A stretch of 64,000 nucleotides of DNA from Allobosea caraganae (GTDB lineage Bacteria; Pseudomonadota; Alphaproteobacteria; Rhizobiales; Beijerinckiaceae), in assembly GCF_003351345.1 (NCBI RefSeq), contig NZ_QQTO01000019.1, forward strand, positions 806,001 through 870,000, read 5' to 3'. Below the pieces are notes generated by a model. The model did not search any database. It had not been told where the DNA came from and saw only the letters and a list, made by a program, of their open reading frames with translations. The position numbers and the translations under genes are program-made. How positions within the stretch are numbered: position 1 is the first letter of the stretch; each line of letters opens with the position of its first letter. This document shows positions 1 to 11,012 of the stretch, one piece after another.

Positions 1-1
1 C

Positions 2-484
2 GGCAGGACTCCGCCCAATGCCGGCCTCGCCAAGGCGCTGACGGCGGTGACCTTGCAGGCCAACCATGCCGAGTGGGCGAACGGCACCTTCGGCCGCCGG
101 CCGGCCAAGGAGGGCGAGGAGCCGGGCAAGGCGCTCGCCAACAGGTTCCAGGTCCAGAGCATCCTGGACAGTGCCGGCGAGGCCCGCGCAAAAGTCTCGG
201 ACGCCAATCACTTCCTCTACCTGATCAAGGCCAACCAGCTCTTCGCGGCCGGCGGCACCTCGCTCAAGGACGGCCTGGCGAAGATCAAGGCGCCGGTGCT
301 GCTGATCACCCAGCCGAAGGACCTGGTCTTCACCGCCGACGCCGTGGCGCGCACGGCGGAAGGGTTGAAGCAGGCCGGAGGCAACCTCACCCAGGTCTTC
401 ATCCAGGGCACCCGTGGCCATCTCGACGGCGTGATCTCGATGAAGCAGGCGGAAGGGGCGATCAGGGAGTTTTTGGAGAAATAG
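2..484 (+). CDS. Alpha/beta fold hydrolase, homoserine O-acetyltransferase-like (5' end missing)
   Basis: C-terminal 160 codons of a gene that starts before the window; the frame is open from base 2. The fragment has the late half of an alpha/beta hydrolase: a hydrophobic strand ending in 'LLITQPKDLVF', which offers the acid residue, and 'GTRGHLDGV' near the end, which offers the catalytic His. The layout resembles the MetX-like acyltransferase/hydrolase family of alphaproteobacteria, but the nucleophile elbow is outside the window, so acyltransferase versus plain hydrolase cannot be decided. It is convergent with the next gene, and a stem-loop follows the stop. Confidence 0.7.
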   Translation, partial: GRTPPNAGLAKALTAVTLQANHAEWANGTFGRRPAKEGEEPGKALANRFQVQSILDSAGEARAKVSDANHFLYLIKANQLFAAGGTSLKDGLAKIKAPVLLITQPKDLVFTADAVARTAEGLKQAGGNLTQVFIQGTRGHLDGVISMKQAEGAIREFLEK

Positions 485-499
485 CCTTGCCGGATTAGC

Positions 500-526
500 T
501 CCCTTCTCCCCCTGCGGGAGAAGGGA
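500..526. terminator. Bidirectional stem-loop between convergent genes
   Basis: An 11-bp perfect inverted repeat, tcccttctccc / gggagaaggga, with a 5-base loop lies 15 bases after the hydrolase stop and just before the end of the converging marC-like gene. There is no strong T-run. Similar 'cttctccc..gggagaag' hairpins are common intergenic repeats in Rhizobiales, so it may be both a repeat and a terminator. Confidence 0.5.
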
Positions 527-543
527 AGAGCCCGAGCTCGTGC

Positions 544-1176
544 CTAACCGCTCCGCACCACCGCCTGTATCCCGTCGATCACGAACTGGACCGCCAGCGC
601 CGCCAGGATGACGCCGAGCAGGCGGGTCAGCACGACGTTGCCGGTGACGCCGAGCAGGCGCGCGATCGGCACCGCCAGCCAGAACACGACGAGGCAGGAG
701 AGGATCACCAGCCCGCAGATCGCCACCAGCGAGCCCAGCATGGCGAGGTCGCCATTGGCGCGGCCGGCGAGCAGCATCATTGCGGTCAGCGCGCCGGGGC
801 CGGCCATCAGCGGAATGCCGAGCGGGAAGGCGGCGACGTTGCGGATATGGTCCTGCGTGATCGCGGTCTCGGCGGTGGCCTGCTTGCGCTCGTTGCGGCG
901 CTCGAACACCATCTCGAAGGCGATCCAGAACAGCAGCAGCCCGCCCGCGATGCGGAAGGCTGGCAAGGAGACGCCGAGCGCCTTCAGCACGACGTCGCCG
1001 GCGAGGCCGAAGAAGGCCATGATGCAGAAGGCGATGATGCTGGCGCGGAGCGCGACCTGCCGGCGCTCGTCATTCGACATGCCGCGCGTCAGCGACAGGA
1101 AGATCGGCGCCAGGCCCGGCGGATCGAGCGTCACCATCAGCGTGACGAGTGCGGAGCTGAGATATTCGACGAACAT
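544..1176 (-). CDS. MarC family integral membrane protein
   Basis: A 210-residue inner-membrane protein with about six hydrophobic segments. It has the family signature early on ('VTLDPPGLAPIFLSLT') and a second conserved stretch 'FPLGIPLMAGPGALT' after a charged loop, the usual MarC layout and length. MarC proteins were once linked to multiple antibiotic resistance; their real role is unknown. I chose the ATG at 1176, which begins 'MFVEYLSS' as in homologues, rather than upstream in-frame starts whose translation is polar and unlike the family. It is divergent from gyrA across about 210 bases. Confidence 0.88.
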   Translation of the reverse strand: MFVEYLSSALVTLMVTLDPPGLAPIFLSLTRGMSNDERRQVALRASIIAFCIMAFFGLAGDVVLKALGVSLPAFRIAGGLLLFWIAFEMVFERRNERKQATAETAITQDHIRNVAAFPLGIPLMAGPGALTAMMLLAGRANGDLAMLGSLVAICGLVILSCLVVFWLAVPIARLLGVTGNVVLTRLLGVILAALAVQFVIDGIQAVVRSG

Positions 1177-1388
1177 TCCGGAGCTTAGGCATGCCGCAGG
1201 GGCCGCGTCATCCATGAAACGTGGCCGGATTGTGGAGGGCGTGCGAAACAGAGTCAAAAACAGCTTGTAATATACTGAACCAAAAGGATTTTATTTTCTC
1301 TGGAGAGTTTCGTCTTTCGCTGGCTTCACAGGCCGGAATCGGGTAGCCAGAAGCCTGAAAAACCAGCGGTAAATCGGGGCCTTATCCC

Positions 1389-4196
<2,808 letters not shown>

Positions 4197-4204
4197 GCTT
4201 TCGG

Positions 4205-4234
4205 AAAGGGCGGGCCTTCTGGTCCGCCCTTTTC
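4205..4234 (+). terminator. Rho-independent terminator after gyrA
   Basis: Starting nine bases after the gyrA stop, 'aaagggcgggcc' pairs with 'ggtccgcccttt' (one G-T wobble, loop ttct), followed by tttcattt. The stem is GC-rich, its A-run mirrors the T-run, and so it could also stop the converging gene on the other strand. Confidence 0.85.
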
Positions 4235-4301
4235 ATTTCGGGGGCTCGGTGGCCAGCGCCGGTGTCGGCGGCTGCTTCCGCCTGCTGACCGAGGTCGATC
4301 G

Positions 4302-4598
4302 CTAGCCCACGATTGAGACGAGCACCGAGAGCCAGATCAAGAGAACGCCGGTGGCGAAGGCTCGCCTGGCCGGTACGACCTTTTCCGCCCCATCCTCCGG
4401 CACCGGCGTCGTCGCGATCCAGGTGACCGAGCCGAGCGCCGCAAAGCCGATGAAGGCGAGGATCACGACGGCGATGTCGCGCGGGCGCCAGGGCAGGGGT
4501 TCGTGAACGCCCCAATAGCCGAGGAAGGCCATGCCGACGGCGAACATGGTGGCCGAGGCCGAGCAGAGACCGACGATTGAACCTGTTGGCGCGCGCAT
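4302..4598 (-). CDS. Small three-helix membrane protein, unknown function
   Basis: A 98-residue protein with three hydrophobic segments: roughly residues 5-29, 39-62 and 79-98. The last runs to the C-terminus. No motif is recognised. The ATG at 4598 is preferred because AAGG lies 9-10 bases upstream; a TTG 57 bases further up has no clear Shine-Dalgarno and adds a polar, basic stretch. It ends about 70 bases beyond the gyrA terminator and converges on it. The function is unknown. Confidence 0.6.
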   Translation of the reverse strand: MRAPTGSIVGLCSASATMFAVGMAFLGYWGVHEPLPWRPRDIAVVILAFIGFAALGSVTWIATTPVPEDGAEKVVPARRAFATGVLLIWLSVLVSIVG

Positions 4599-4683
4599 GC
4601 CTGATAGCCTTCGGCCGCTTTCGCGAATGAAACTATAGCGCTGGGTGCCGGTCAACCGACCTCCGGAAAGACGGAGCGTGGTT

Positions 4684-6438
4684 TCAGCGCAGCAGCGAGG
4701 CCGGCAAGCTGTTCGTGGGCGAAAGCAGGGCGTCGGTATTGGGCGTCAGCGACGGGTTGTCGAGCGCGCCCTTCAGGGCCAGCGGGATCTGGTAGGCGCC
4801 ATTGGCGGGGGCGAGCTGGCCGTTCATCTCGATCCAACGCTCGCTCAGCGAGCTCTGTCCGGCGAGCGTCAGCTTGTAGACGGGCCCCGACATCTGCCCG
4901 TCGCCGATCGTCACCATGCCGCTGCTGATCGTGGCGCTGGCGCTCAGGCTCTCGAAGGGGGTCTTGCCCTGGCGCCACTCGCGCAAGGCCGCGACGGGGT
5001 TGCGCTCGGCCCGGCGCAGCAGGTCGAGGAAGGCGAAGCCGCCGAGCTCGCCCTGGCGGAGCGCGACGTTGGCCTTGCCGGCGAGGGATGCGACGACGTC
5101 CTCCGCCGTCGTGCCGCTGCCTTCCAACGCGAGCTGAAGGTTGCCCGTGCCGCTCAGGCGCGGGAAATCGGGCATGTCGGCGGCGCCCTGGGCCAGGTTG
5201 ATGCGGTCGAACCCGGCCTGGAGCTTGACGTCGATGCCGCCCGGTGCGCTGACCGCAAGCAGGCGGGCCTTGGCGGTGCCGCCATAGGCGGAGGCGCGCA
5301 GCAGCCCGGCCTCGAAGCGCCCCTTCTTGACCAAAAGCTGCGTCGCGACATCGGTCAGGCGCGCGCCGCTGATGCGGGCGGCGTCGACCGAGACGCGCAG
5401 GTCGATGTCATGGGCCGTCCAGGCGTCGAATTCGAGCGGGGTCGTCTTGCCGCCGGCCGGTTCCGCGCGAGGCAGGTCGAGCCGGTCGTAGAGCCGGCCG
5501 AGATCGAGCGCGGCCCCGGCAAGCGTGCCGGACAGGGCCCAGCGCGAGCCGGCCTCGCCCAGGGCGAGCGCGCCGTCGAGACGGTCGCCGTCGAGGCTGA
5601 GGCTGGCATTGCTGAGGGAAATCTCGTTCGGCTTGATCTGCGCCTCGGCGGAGAGGTCGAACCGGTTGATCGCCGCCGCCAGGCGCGGTTTCTCGCCGAA
5701 CCAGCCGAGCAGCTCGGAGAGCGAGCGCGTCGCGATGGTGACCTGGCCGTTGATGACCGGCTCGCCGCCGCCCGAGCGGGTGCCTTCGAGCCGGAGGCTG
5801 GCGAGTTCGGAGGCGGCGGAGAGGGAGACGCGCGCGCGCTCGCCGGCCACCGGCCAGGTCGCGCCGATCTCGGTCGGGACGCCGCGCCAGTTCACCGTGC
5901 CGGCGATGACGATCGGCTCGGAGGGTTCGCGCTCGTCGACGACGAGGTTGACGTCGCGCAGGGTGGTGCGGATCGCGCCGTCGGCGCGGGCGAAGATGGT
6001 GCCGGAGGTGATGACGATCCGGCTCTGGTTCTGCAGGCTCGTCAGATAGGCGAGCGGCGTCGCGAGCCAGCTCGACGGGCCCTCGTCCGGGCCGATCAGC
6101 GCGACGTCGATCTCGGGCACGACAAGGTCGATGCGCTCGAAGGAGAGCCGCCCGAAGAGGAGCGGGAGCAGGCGGGCATGGGCCTTGAGCCGGAGCGCCT
6201 TGCCGGCGAGCGTGCCGTCCGCCTTCGTGAAGCTGACATGCGAGAGGCTGACGCGCGGCAGCGGCAGGATGGCGATCTCGGCGCGCTCCAGCGCCGTCAC
6301 CTTCAGGCCGGTGCGATCCTCGATGCCGGCAATGACATGCCGCTCGATATGACCGACTGCGATGCTCCAGTTCTGCAAGCCGAGCAGGACGAGAGCGATC
6401 ACCAGCGTATAGGCGAGGATGGAGACGCGTCGTGTCAT
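4684..6438 (-). CDS. AsmA family protein
   Basis: A 584-residue envelope protein with one N-terminal membrane anchor (residues about 5-27) followed by a long beta-rich periplasmic part. The N-terminal half has the AsmA pattern 'GLKVTALERAEIAILPLPRVSLSHV' in outline (a short domain describing 'radicals' of layered beta strands), and the C-terminal half has the repeated 'GTGNLQLALEGSG..' style of the AsmA_2 region. AsmA-like proteins are now viewed as bridge-type lipid transporters or modulators of outer-membrane assembly; the specific role here is unknown. Downstream of it lies the small membrane protein, upstream the ABC permease gene, all on the same strand. Confidence 0.8.
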   Translation of the reverse strand: MTRRVSILAYTLVIALVLLGLQNWSIAVGHIERHVIAGIEDRTGLKVTALERAEIAILPLPRVSLSHVSFTKADGTLAGKALRLKAHARLLPLLFGRLSFERIDLVVPEIDVALIGPDEGPSSWLATPLAYLTSLQNQSRIVITSGTIFARADGAIRTTLRDVNLVVDEREPSEPIVIAGTVNWRGVPTEIGATWPVAGERARVSLSAASELASLRLEGTRSGGGEPVINGQVTIATRSLSELLGWFGEKPRLAAAINRFDLSAEAQIKPNEISLSNASLSLDGDRLDGALALGEAGSRWALSGTLAGAALDLGRLYDRLDLPRAEPAGGKTTPLEFDAWTAHDIDLRVSVDAARISGARLTDVATQLLVKKGRFEAGLLRASAYGGTAKARLLAVSAPGGIDVKLQAGFDRINLAQGAADMPDFPRLSGTGNLQLALEGSGTTAEDVVASLAGKANVALRQGELGGFAFLDLLRRAERNPVAALREWRQGKTPFESLSASATISSGMVTIGDGQMSGPVYKLTLAGQSSLSERWIEMNGQLAPANGAYQIPLALKGALDNPSLTPNTDALLSPTNSLPASLLR

Positions 6439-6557
6439 AGGGGCCTTGGGCCGGAGCGGAAGCCGGAATCGCGCCGGCTACCAAGCGTGGAACGGTGTAT
6501 GCCGATGCGGCAGACTTGTCGAGTTTTGGGCCCTAAACCGCTCTGCCAGCGGCGATC

Positions 6558-8237
6558 TCATGCCCTGGTGCCACCGGCCCGCGCCAGAATGATGGCGGGA
6601 TAGAGACCGGCCAGGACGATCAACAAGGCGGCGAGCGCGCCATCCTCGAAGACGCCGCGCGAGGCGTGGCCGTAGACGATGGTGGCGAGCGTATCGAGGT
6701 TGAGCGGCCGCAGCAGCAGGGTCGCGGGCAGTTCCTTGAGGCAATCGACGAAGACGAGAAGCGCTGCCGCGGCGATCGCGGGTCGGGCGAGCGGCCAGTG
6801 CACCCGCCGCACGACCTCATTGGCATTGGCGCCGAGCGCGCGCGCCGCGTCGTCGAGCCGTGGCGAGACCCGCGAGAGCCCGCTCTCGATGCCGGAGATC
6901 GCGATGGCCAGGAAGCGCACGACATAGGCGATGACGAGTGCCGCGCCGGAGCCGATCAGGACGAGGCCGGGATTGACGCCGAACCAGGCTCGCATGGTGT
7001 TGGCGAGCGCATTGTCGAAGCCGGCGAGCGGCACCAGCAGGCCGAGCGCCAGCACCGTGCCCGGCAGGGCATAGCCGAGCGAGGCGATGCGCGTCAGCGC
7101 CGGCAGCCAGCTCTCGCGGCCATGGCGGCGGGCGGCGACGATGCCGAGCCCGAGCGCGACGACCAGCGCGGCGGCGATGCCCGAAAGCAGCATGGCGTTG
7201 CCGAGATTGCCGAGCAGGGCGGCGTCGATCTTGAACAACAATCCGCGCGTCAGGACCTCGCTCGCGAGAAAGCCGATCGGCAGGGCTGCGCCGAGCAGCA
7301 CGGGCAAGGCGCAGGCGAGGCCGGCACTGAGCGCCTTGCGGCCCTTCAACGGCCGGCGCCCGACGGCGCGGGGCTGGCGCACCGAGATGGCGAAGCGGCG
7401 CTGGCCGCGCAGCCGGGCTTCGACCGCGATCAGCATGATGACCATGACCAGCATGACGCAGGCGATCTGCGCCGCGCCCTCGAGCGAGTTGCGGTTGAGC
7501 CAGGTCGTGTAGATCGAGATCGTCAGCGAGCGCACGCCGAGATACTCGCTGGCGCCGATATCGTTCAGCGTCTCCAGCAGCGCCAGCGTCAGCCCGGCTG
7601 CAAGCGCCGGGCGCGCCATCGGCAGGCCGATGCGCCAGAACAGCGGCCAGCGCGAGGCTCCGAGCGTGCGGGCCGATTCGACGATGGTCGCGCTTTGCAG
7701 GCCGAAGAGGGCGCGGACGCTGAGATAGACATAAGGGTAGAGCACGATCCCCATCACGAAGATCGCGCCGGCGAGGTTGCGCGGATCGGGAAACCAGTAG
7801 TCGCGGAGCGAGCGATAGCCGGTCAGCGCCCGGAAGGCCGCTTGCAGCGGGCCCTGGAAGCCGAGGAATTCGACATAGATATAGGCGGTGATGTAGGTCG
7901 GGATCGCCAGCGGCAGCACCAGCAGCCATTCGAAGGCGGCGCGGCCGGGAAACTCGTACTGCGTCACCAGCCAGGCGGTGCCGACGCCGGTCAGGCAGCA
8001 GAGCAGGCCGACGCCGAGCAGCAGGGCCACGGTGTTCATCAGCGCGACCGGGATGACGTTGGCGGCGAGATGCGGCCAGATCTCGGCCGCGGCCGGCGAC
8101 AATGCCGTCCAGGCCAATGCGAGGATCGGCAGGGCGACGAGTATCGCGCCGAGGATGGATGCCCAGATAAAACGAGTCGACGGCCGCCACCGAAGTGACG
8201 GCCGCCGCGCAGGCGCGATTGTCGCGTTCAGGCTCAA
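6558..8237 (-). CDS. Iron(III)-type ABC transporter permease (two fused permease domains)
   Basis: A 559-residue protein of about twelve membrane helices made of two tandem ABC permease domains. Each carries an EAA-type loop for docking the ATPase: 'ESARTLGASRWPLFW' in the first half and 'DAARALGANANEVVR' in the second. This is the FbpB/SfuB/ThiP-type architecture. It lies downstream of the binding-protein gene on the same strand, separated by a 60-bp palindromic repeat, so the two form an importer. The expected ATPase gene (fbpC) is not next to it; the next gene is asmA-like. Iron specificity is inferred from the binding protein. Confidence 0.88.
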   Translation of the reverse strand: MSLNATIAPARRPSLRWRPSTRFIWASILGAILVALPILALAWTALSPAAAEIWPHLAANVIPVALMNTVALLLGVGLLCCLTGVGTAWLVTQYEFPGRAAFEWLLVLPLAIPTYITAYIYVEFLGFQGPLQAAFRALTGYRSLRDYWFPDPRNLAGAIFVMGIVLYPYVYLSVRALFGLQSATIVESARTLGASRWPLFWRIGLPMARPALAAGLTLALLETLNDIGASEYLGVRSLTISIYTTWLNRNSLEGAAQIACVMLVMVIMLIAVEARLRGQRRFAISVRQPRAVGRRPLKGRKALSAGLACALPVLLGAALPIGFLASEVLTRGLLFKIDAALLGNLGNAMLLSGIAAALVVALGLGIVAARRHGRESWLPALTRIASLGYALPGTVLALGLLVPLAGFDNALANTMRAWFGVNPGLVLIGSGAALVIAYVVRFLAIAISGIESGLSRVSPRLDDAARALGANANEVVRRVHWPLARPAIAAAALLVFVDCLKELPATLLLRPLNLDTLATIVYGHASRGVFEDGALAALLIVLAGLYPAIILARAGGTRA

Positions 8238-8251
8238 CGAATACCTAGTTC

Positions 8252-8311
8252 TTTGTTTGACGCATTTTCTTCACGCGAACCGGTCCCCACTTCGCTCGAA
8301 AATGCTTTGGA
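8252..8311. repeat. 60-bp hairpin repeat, copy 1
   Basis: It shares most of its 60 bases with 37703-37762. GCATTTTC pairs with GAAAATGC and GCGAA with TTCGC to make a long imperfect hairpin. It fills the space between the permease start and the binding-protein stop and abuts the latter exactly. The type is familiar as a dispersed Rhizobiales intergenic repeat. Confidence 0.8.
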
Positions 8312-9316
8312 TCAGTTGTCGAAGCCGACCTTGTCGACCAGATCGGCCGCGGCCTTGCGGTTTTTGCCGATCTCGGTCAACGGCGTCGCGTCGGGCGTCA
8401 CGGTGCCGAGCAGCTTCACCGCGGCGCTTTCCTTGACGTCCGGGTTGACCGGGAACTCGTAGTTGCCGTCGCCGTAGAGGGTCTGCGCCTTCTCGCCGAG
8501 CATGTACTCGACCAGCTTGACCGCGTTGTCCTTGTTCGGTGCGTTCCTGGCGATGGCCGCGCCCGAGATGTTCACGTGGGTGCCGCCATTGGCGAAGGTG
8601 GTCTTGAGCGGCTTGATCGCGTCGAACCAGCCCTTCTGCTCGTTCTTCGCCTGGCTCATCAGGCCGATATAGTAGGTGTTGATGATGGCGATGTCGCAGA
8701 GGCCGGACTGGATGTCGCGGGCGACGTCGCGGTCGCCGCCGCCGGGCTTGCGGGCGACGTTGGCCTTGACGGCCTTCAGGTAGGCCTCGGTCTTCTCGGC
8801 GCCGTTGCGGGCGAGATAGGCGCCGAAGAAGGCGTTGTTATAGGGGTGCTGGCCGGCGCGGATGCAGAGCTTGCCCTTCCACTTGGGATCGGCGAGCTCC
8901 TCATAGGTGATCGCGTCCTGCTTCACCCGGTCCTTCGAGACGACGACGATGCGGGCGCGCTTGGTCAGGGTGACCCAGTCGCTGTCGCGCAGCTGGGCGG
9001 GCACGGCCTTGTCGACCACGGCCGACTTGATCGGTTGGGTGATGCCGGCATCCTTGGCCGCGATCATCTGGGCGGCGTCGACCATGATCATCACGTCGGC
9101 CGGGCTGTTGGCGCCCTCGGCCTTGATGCGCTGCTCCAGCCCGTCCTTCAGGAAAACGGTGTTGACCTTGACGCCGGTGTCCTTGGTGAAGGCCTCGAGC
9201 ACCGGGTTGAGCAGCTCCGGCTCGCGGGTGGTGTAGAGGTTGACGCTCTGCGCCAGCACGGGCGCGGCGAGCAGGCATGATGCCAGGGCAAGAACGGAGA
9301 TTGTCTTGTCGATCAT
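8312..9316 (-). CDS. Fe(III) ABC transporter substrate-binding protein
   Basis: A 334-residue periplasmic binding protein of the FbpA/FutA/AfuA type. Signal peptide residues about 1-23 end 'LAAPVLAQ'; the mature protein begins 'SVNLYTTREPELL', the usual first strand. The pair of adjacent tyrosines in 'NTYYIG', which coordinate ferric iron in this family, is present, as is 'GKLCIRAGQHPYN'. The ATG at 9316 has GGAG six bases upstream, better than an ATG four codons earlier that has none. It is first in an operon with the two-domain permease. A 12-bp perfect palindrome lies in its promoter region. Confidence 0.92.
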   Translation of the reverse strand: MIDKTISVLALASCLLAAPVLAQSVNLYTTREPELLNPVLEAFTKDTGVKVNTVFLKDGLEQRIKAEGANSPADVMIMVDAAQMIAAKDAGITQPIKSAVVDKAVPAQLRDSDWVTLTKRARIVVVSKDRVKQDAITYEELADPKWKGKLCIRAGQHPYNNAFFGAYLARNGAEKTEAYLKAVKANVARKPGGGDRDVARDIQSGLCDIAIINTYYIGLMSQAKNEQKGWFDAIKPLKTTFANGGTHVNISGAAIARNAPNKDNAVKLVEYMLGEKAQTLYGDGNYEFPVNPDVKESAAVKLLGTVTPDATPLTEIGKNRKAAADLVDKVGFDN

Positions 9317-9374
9317 GGTTCGCTCCATCAGGTTCTACGACCCGCTATGAGTGTGTGACGGAGCGAGCGGTACA

Positions 9375-9386
9375 AGTCGTACGACT
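9375..9386. promoter_or_regulatory. 12-bp perfect palindrome, possible operator
   Basis: AGTCGTACGACT is a perfect palindrome about 60 bases upstream of the iron-binding-protein start, just downstream of a TTGACC -35-like hexamer on the minus strand. A repressor bound here would block transcription. I do not recognise it as a Fur, Irr or RirA consensus. Confidence 0.4.
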
Positions 9387-9493
9387 ATCGGTCAATACAA
9401 GAAGGCGTTATGAATCAATTGGTTATATCAATTCTAAGGTGTTTTCAGTTTAGATGATTTCCAAGAAGTATGCGCCGCAGATATCACCCGCGC

Positions 9494-9599
9494 CGTCATC
9501 CCGGCCGTAGCGAAGCGGAGCGCCGGGATCCATCGTAGGGCTCGGCGCTCTACGATGGATCCCGGAGCGGCGCCGCTCGCGGCTTGTCCGGGATGACGG
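9494..9599. repeat. 106-bp palindromic intergenic repeat
   Basis: The outer arms ccgtcatcccgg / ccgggatgacgg and the inner arms cgggatccatcgta / tacgatggatcccg make a long near-symmetric hairpin. The 'gtcatcccgg..ccgggatgac' type is widespread between genes in Rhizobiales. It lies between the iron-transport promoter and the end of the DUF2865 gene. Confidence 0.8.
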
Positions 9600-9639
9600 T
9601 GTGGGAGGTGTGAGGGCGAGTGAGCTAGCGCTGGCCGGC

Positions 9640-10716
9640 TCAGGGCAGCGCGATGACCCGCACGGGGCCGCGGACCTGCGGTTCGAGCGTGCCGCGCAGG
9701 GGCAGGGCGTCGCTCAGCAGGTTGTCGTCGCGCAGCGCAGCCTCGCGCGTGCGCATCTGGCGGCGCAGGGCCTGCATCTGCGCCTCGCGGCGGGAGATGC
9801 CGACCGTCTCGTCGATCATGCGGCGCTGGCTGGCGCTGAGCTCGCGCGAGCCGCGGAAATCCTCGAAATCGCGGGTGCTGTAGGGCCAGCGCGTGCCGCC
9901 GGTGAAGGTGCGGACCCTGCCGTCGAGCACGACGCTGTCGCCGGGGCGCAAGGTGATGTCGCGCAGCAGCGAGACGCGGCGCTCGCCGGCTGCGACGATG
10001 GCCGGGCGGCAGGCGGGATCGGCAGATTTCTCATGGCCATAGGCGACGGGCAGGGAGCCATAGGTGGTCCTGCCATCCTGCGCGACGGCGCCGTCGATGC
10101 TGGCTGCGCCGGCGGGCACGCGAAAAACCTTGACCGGGATGCCGGGGTTCATCGCCTGGCAGAGCGCTTCATGCGCCTTCACGTCGGACTGGGCGCGCAG
10201 GTAGCCGATCGGAGCGTGGAAGCCGTCGCACATGCGCACGCAGATGGTGCGGGCCGTGTCGGCTGCGCCGGAGACGGTGTCGAGGCCGACGACCTTCGTG
10301 TGCCGTGGCTGGCGGCGCGGGGCTTCCGCCGCCTGCTGCCGCTTGAAGGGATTGAGCACGACCGGCGGGTGGGCGATGCGCCCGTCCGGCGTGGAGTTGA
10401 ACAGCGGCAGGGACCAGCCGTTGCGGGCAGGGGCATAGGCGGTGACGCCCCCATAGGCCGCGCGCTGGGGCTGGCGCTCGGCGCGGCGCGCTGCTTCCTC
10501 GCGGAAGAAGGCGCGGATGCCGGCATCGTCCTCGGCCTGGACCATGGAGACGGTGAGGACCGCGCCGCCGGCGCCGAGCGCGAGGCCGAGCAGGCTCATG
10601 GCGGCAAGCCGCAGCCGGCCGGGCGAGCGCTTCGCAGGCGCCGACGCGAGGGCGGTATCGATGGGCTTGGCCGCAGGCAGATTGGCCTGCGTCGGATTTT
10701 CACGGACACGCAACAT
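9640..10716 (-). CDS. DUF2865 domain-containing protein
   Basis: A 358-residue protein with a basic N-terminus, one membrane-anchor or signal segment near residues 38-60, and a C-terminal region with the DUF2865 pattern: 'RTICVRMCDGFHAPIGY' followed by a third Cys in 'EALCQAMNPG' and 'VKVFRVPAG'. DUF2865 proteins are small-Cys exported proteins common in Rhizobiales with no known function. The segment near residue 300 is rich in Arg and Glu and may be a coiled coil. It is the only gene between the iron system and the RND pump. A 15-bp inverted repeat lies 65 bases upstream of the start. Confidence 0.75.
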   Translation of the reverse strand: MLRVRENPTQANLPAAKPIDTALASAPAKRSPGRLRLAAMSLLGLALGAGGAVLTVSMVQAEDDAGIRAFFREEAARRAERQPQRAAYGGVTAYAPARNGWSLPLFNSTPDGRIAHPPVVLNPFKRQQAAEAPRRQPRHTKVVGLDTVSGAADTARTICVRMCDGFHAPIGYLRAQSDVKAHEALCQAMNPGIPVKVFRVPAGAASIDGAVAQDGRTTYGSLPVAYGHEKSADPACRPAIVAAGERRVSLLRDITLRPGDSVVLDGRVRTFTGGTRWPYSTRDFEDFRGSRELSASQRRMIDETVGISRREAQMQALRRQMRTREAALRDDNLLSDALPLRGTLEPQVRGPVRVIALP

Positions 10717-10780
10717 CGCGTCAACTCCACTGCACGCTTGTTTCTGTCCGCCGCAGGAAAAGGGTGTAGTTTACTTTACG

Positions 10781-10835
10781 TTAAGCATCAACGCCGCAGC
10801 CGCCTTGCCCCACGCCAAATGGCGGTGATGCTTAA
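10781..10835. promoter_or_regulatory. 15-bp inverted repeat upstream of the DUF2865 gene
   Basis: Arms ttaagcatcaacgcc (10781-10795) and ggcggtgatgcttaa (10821-10835) match with one mismatch around a 25-base spacer. On the minus strand this is 65-120 bases upstream of the DUF2865 start. It could be an operator pair or a transcript hairpin. The rest of 10717-11012 shows no gene. Confidence 0.4.
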
Positions 10836-11012
10836 TGGCGGCCGGCTCGCCGGGGAGGCGAGGCCGAGCGCGCATCCGTCTTGGCCGTGCCGTGCTTGGC
10901 CGGTCCTTAAGAGACAACGGCGCTTTTGAGCGATCGCGCGGAAAGCCCGCGCAATTTGGCGAAAATTGTCGGAGGTCGTGAGGCTTCGGTGAATCCCGAC
11001 GCTTAAATTGCC

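Larger units (their letters stand above)
9317..9639. other. Intergenic region: promoter of the iron-binding-protein gene plus a palindromic repeat
   Basis: No gene is seen. The part nearest 9316 is AT-rich for this genome and should hold the promoter of the leftward gene; on that strand TTGACC lies just upstream of the palindrome at 9375-9386. The far part, 9494-9599, is a large inverted repeat. Confidence 0.6.

Noticed and set aside
1264..1300. A sigma-70 promoter for gyrA
   Set aside because: tatact at 1271-1276 resembles a -10 box, but no matching -35 is found at proper spacing.
9400..9480. Irr (ICE box) or RirA-type iron operator upstream of the iron-binding-protein gene
   Set aside because: AT-rich stretches give only partial matches to the consensus patterns; not enough to call.
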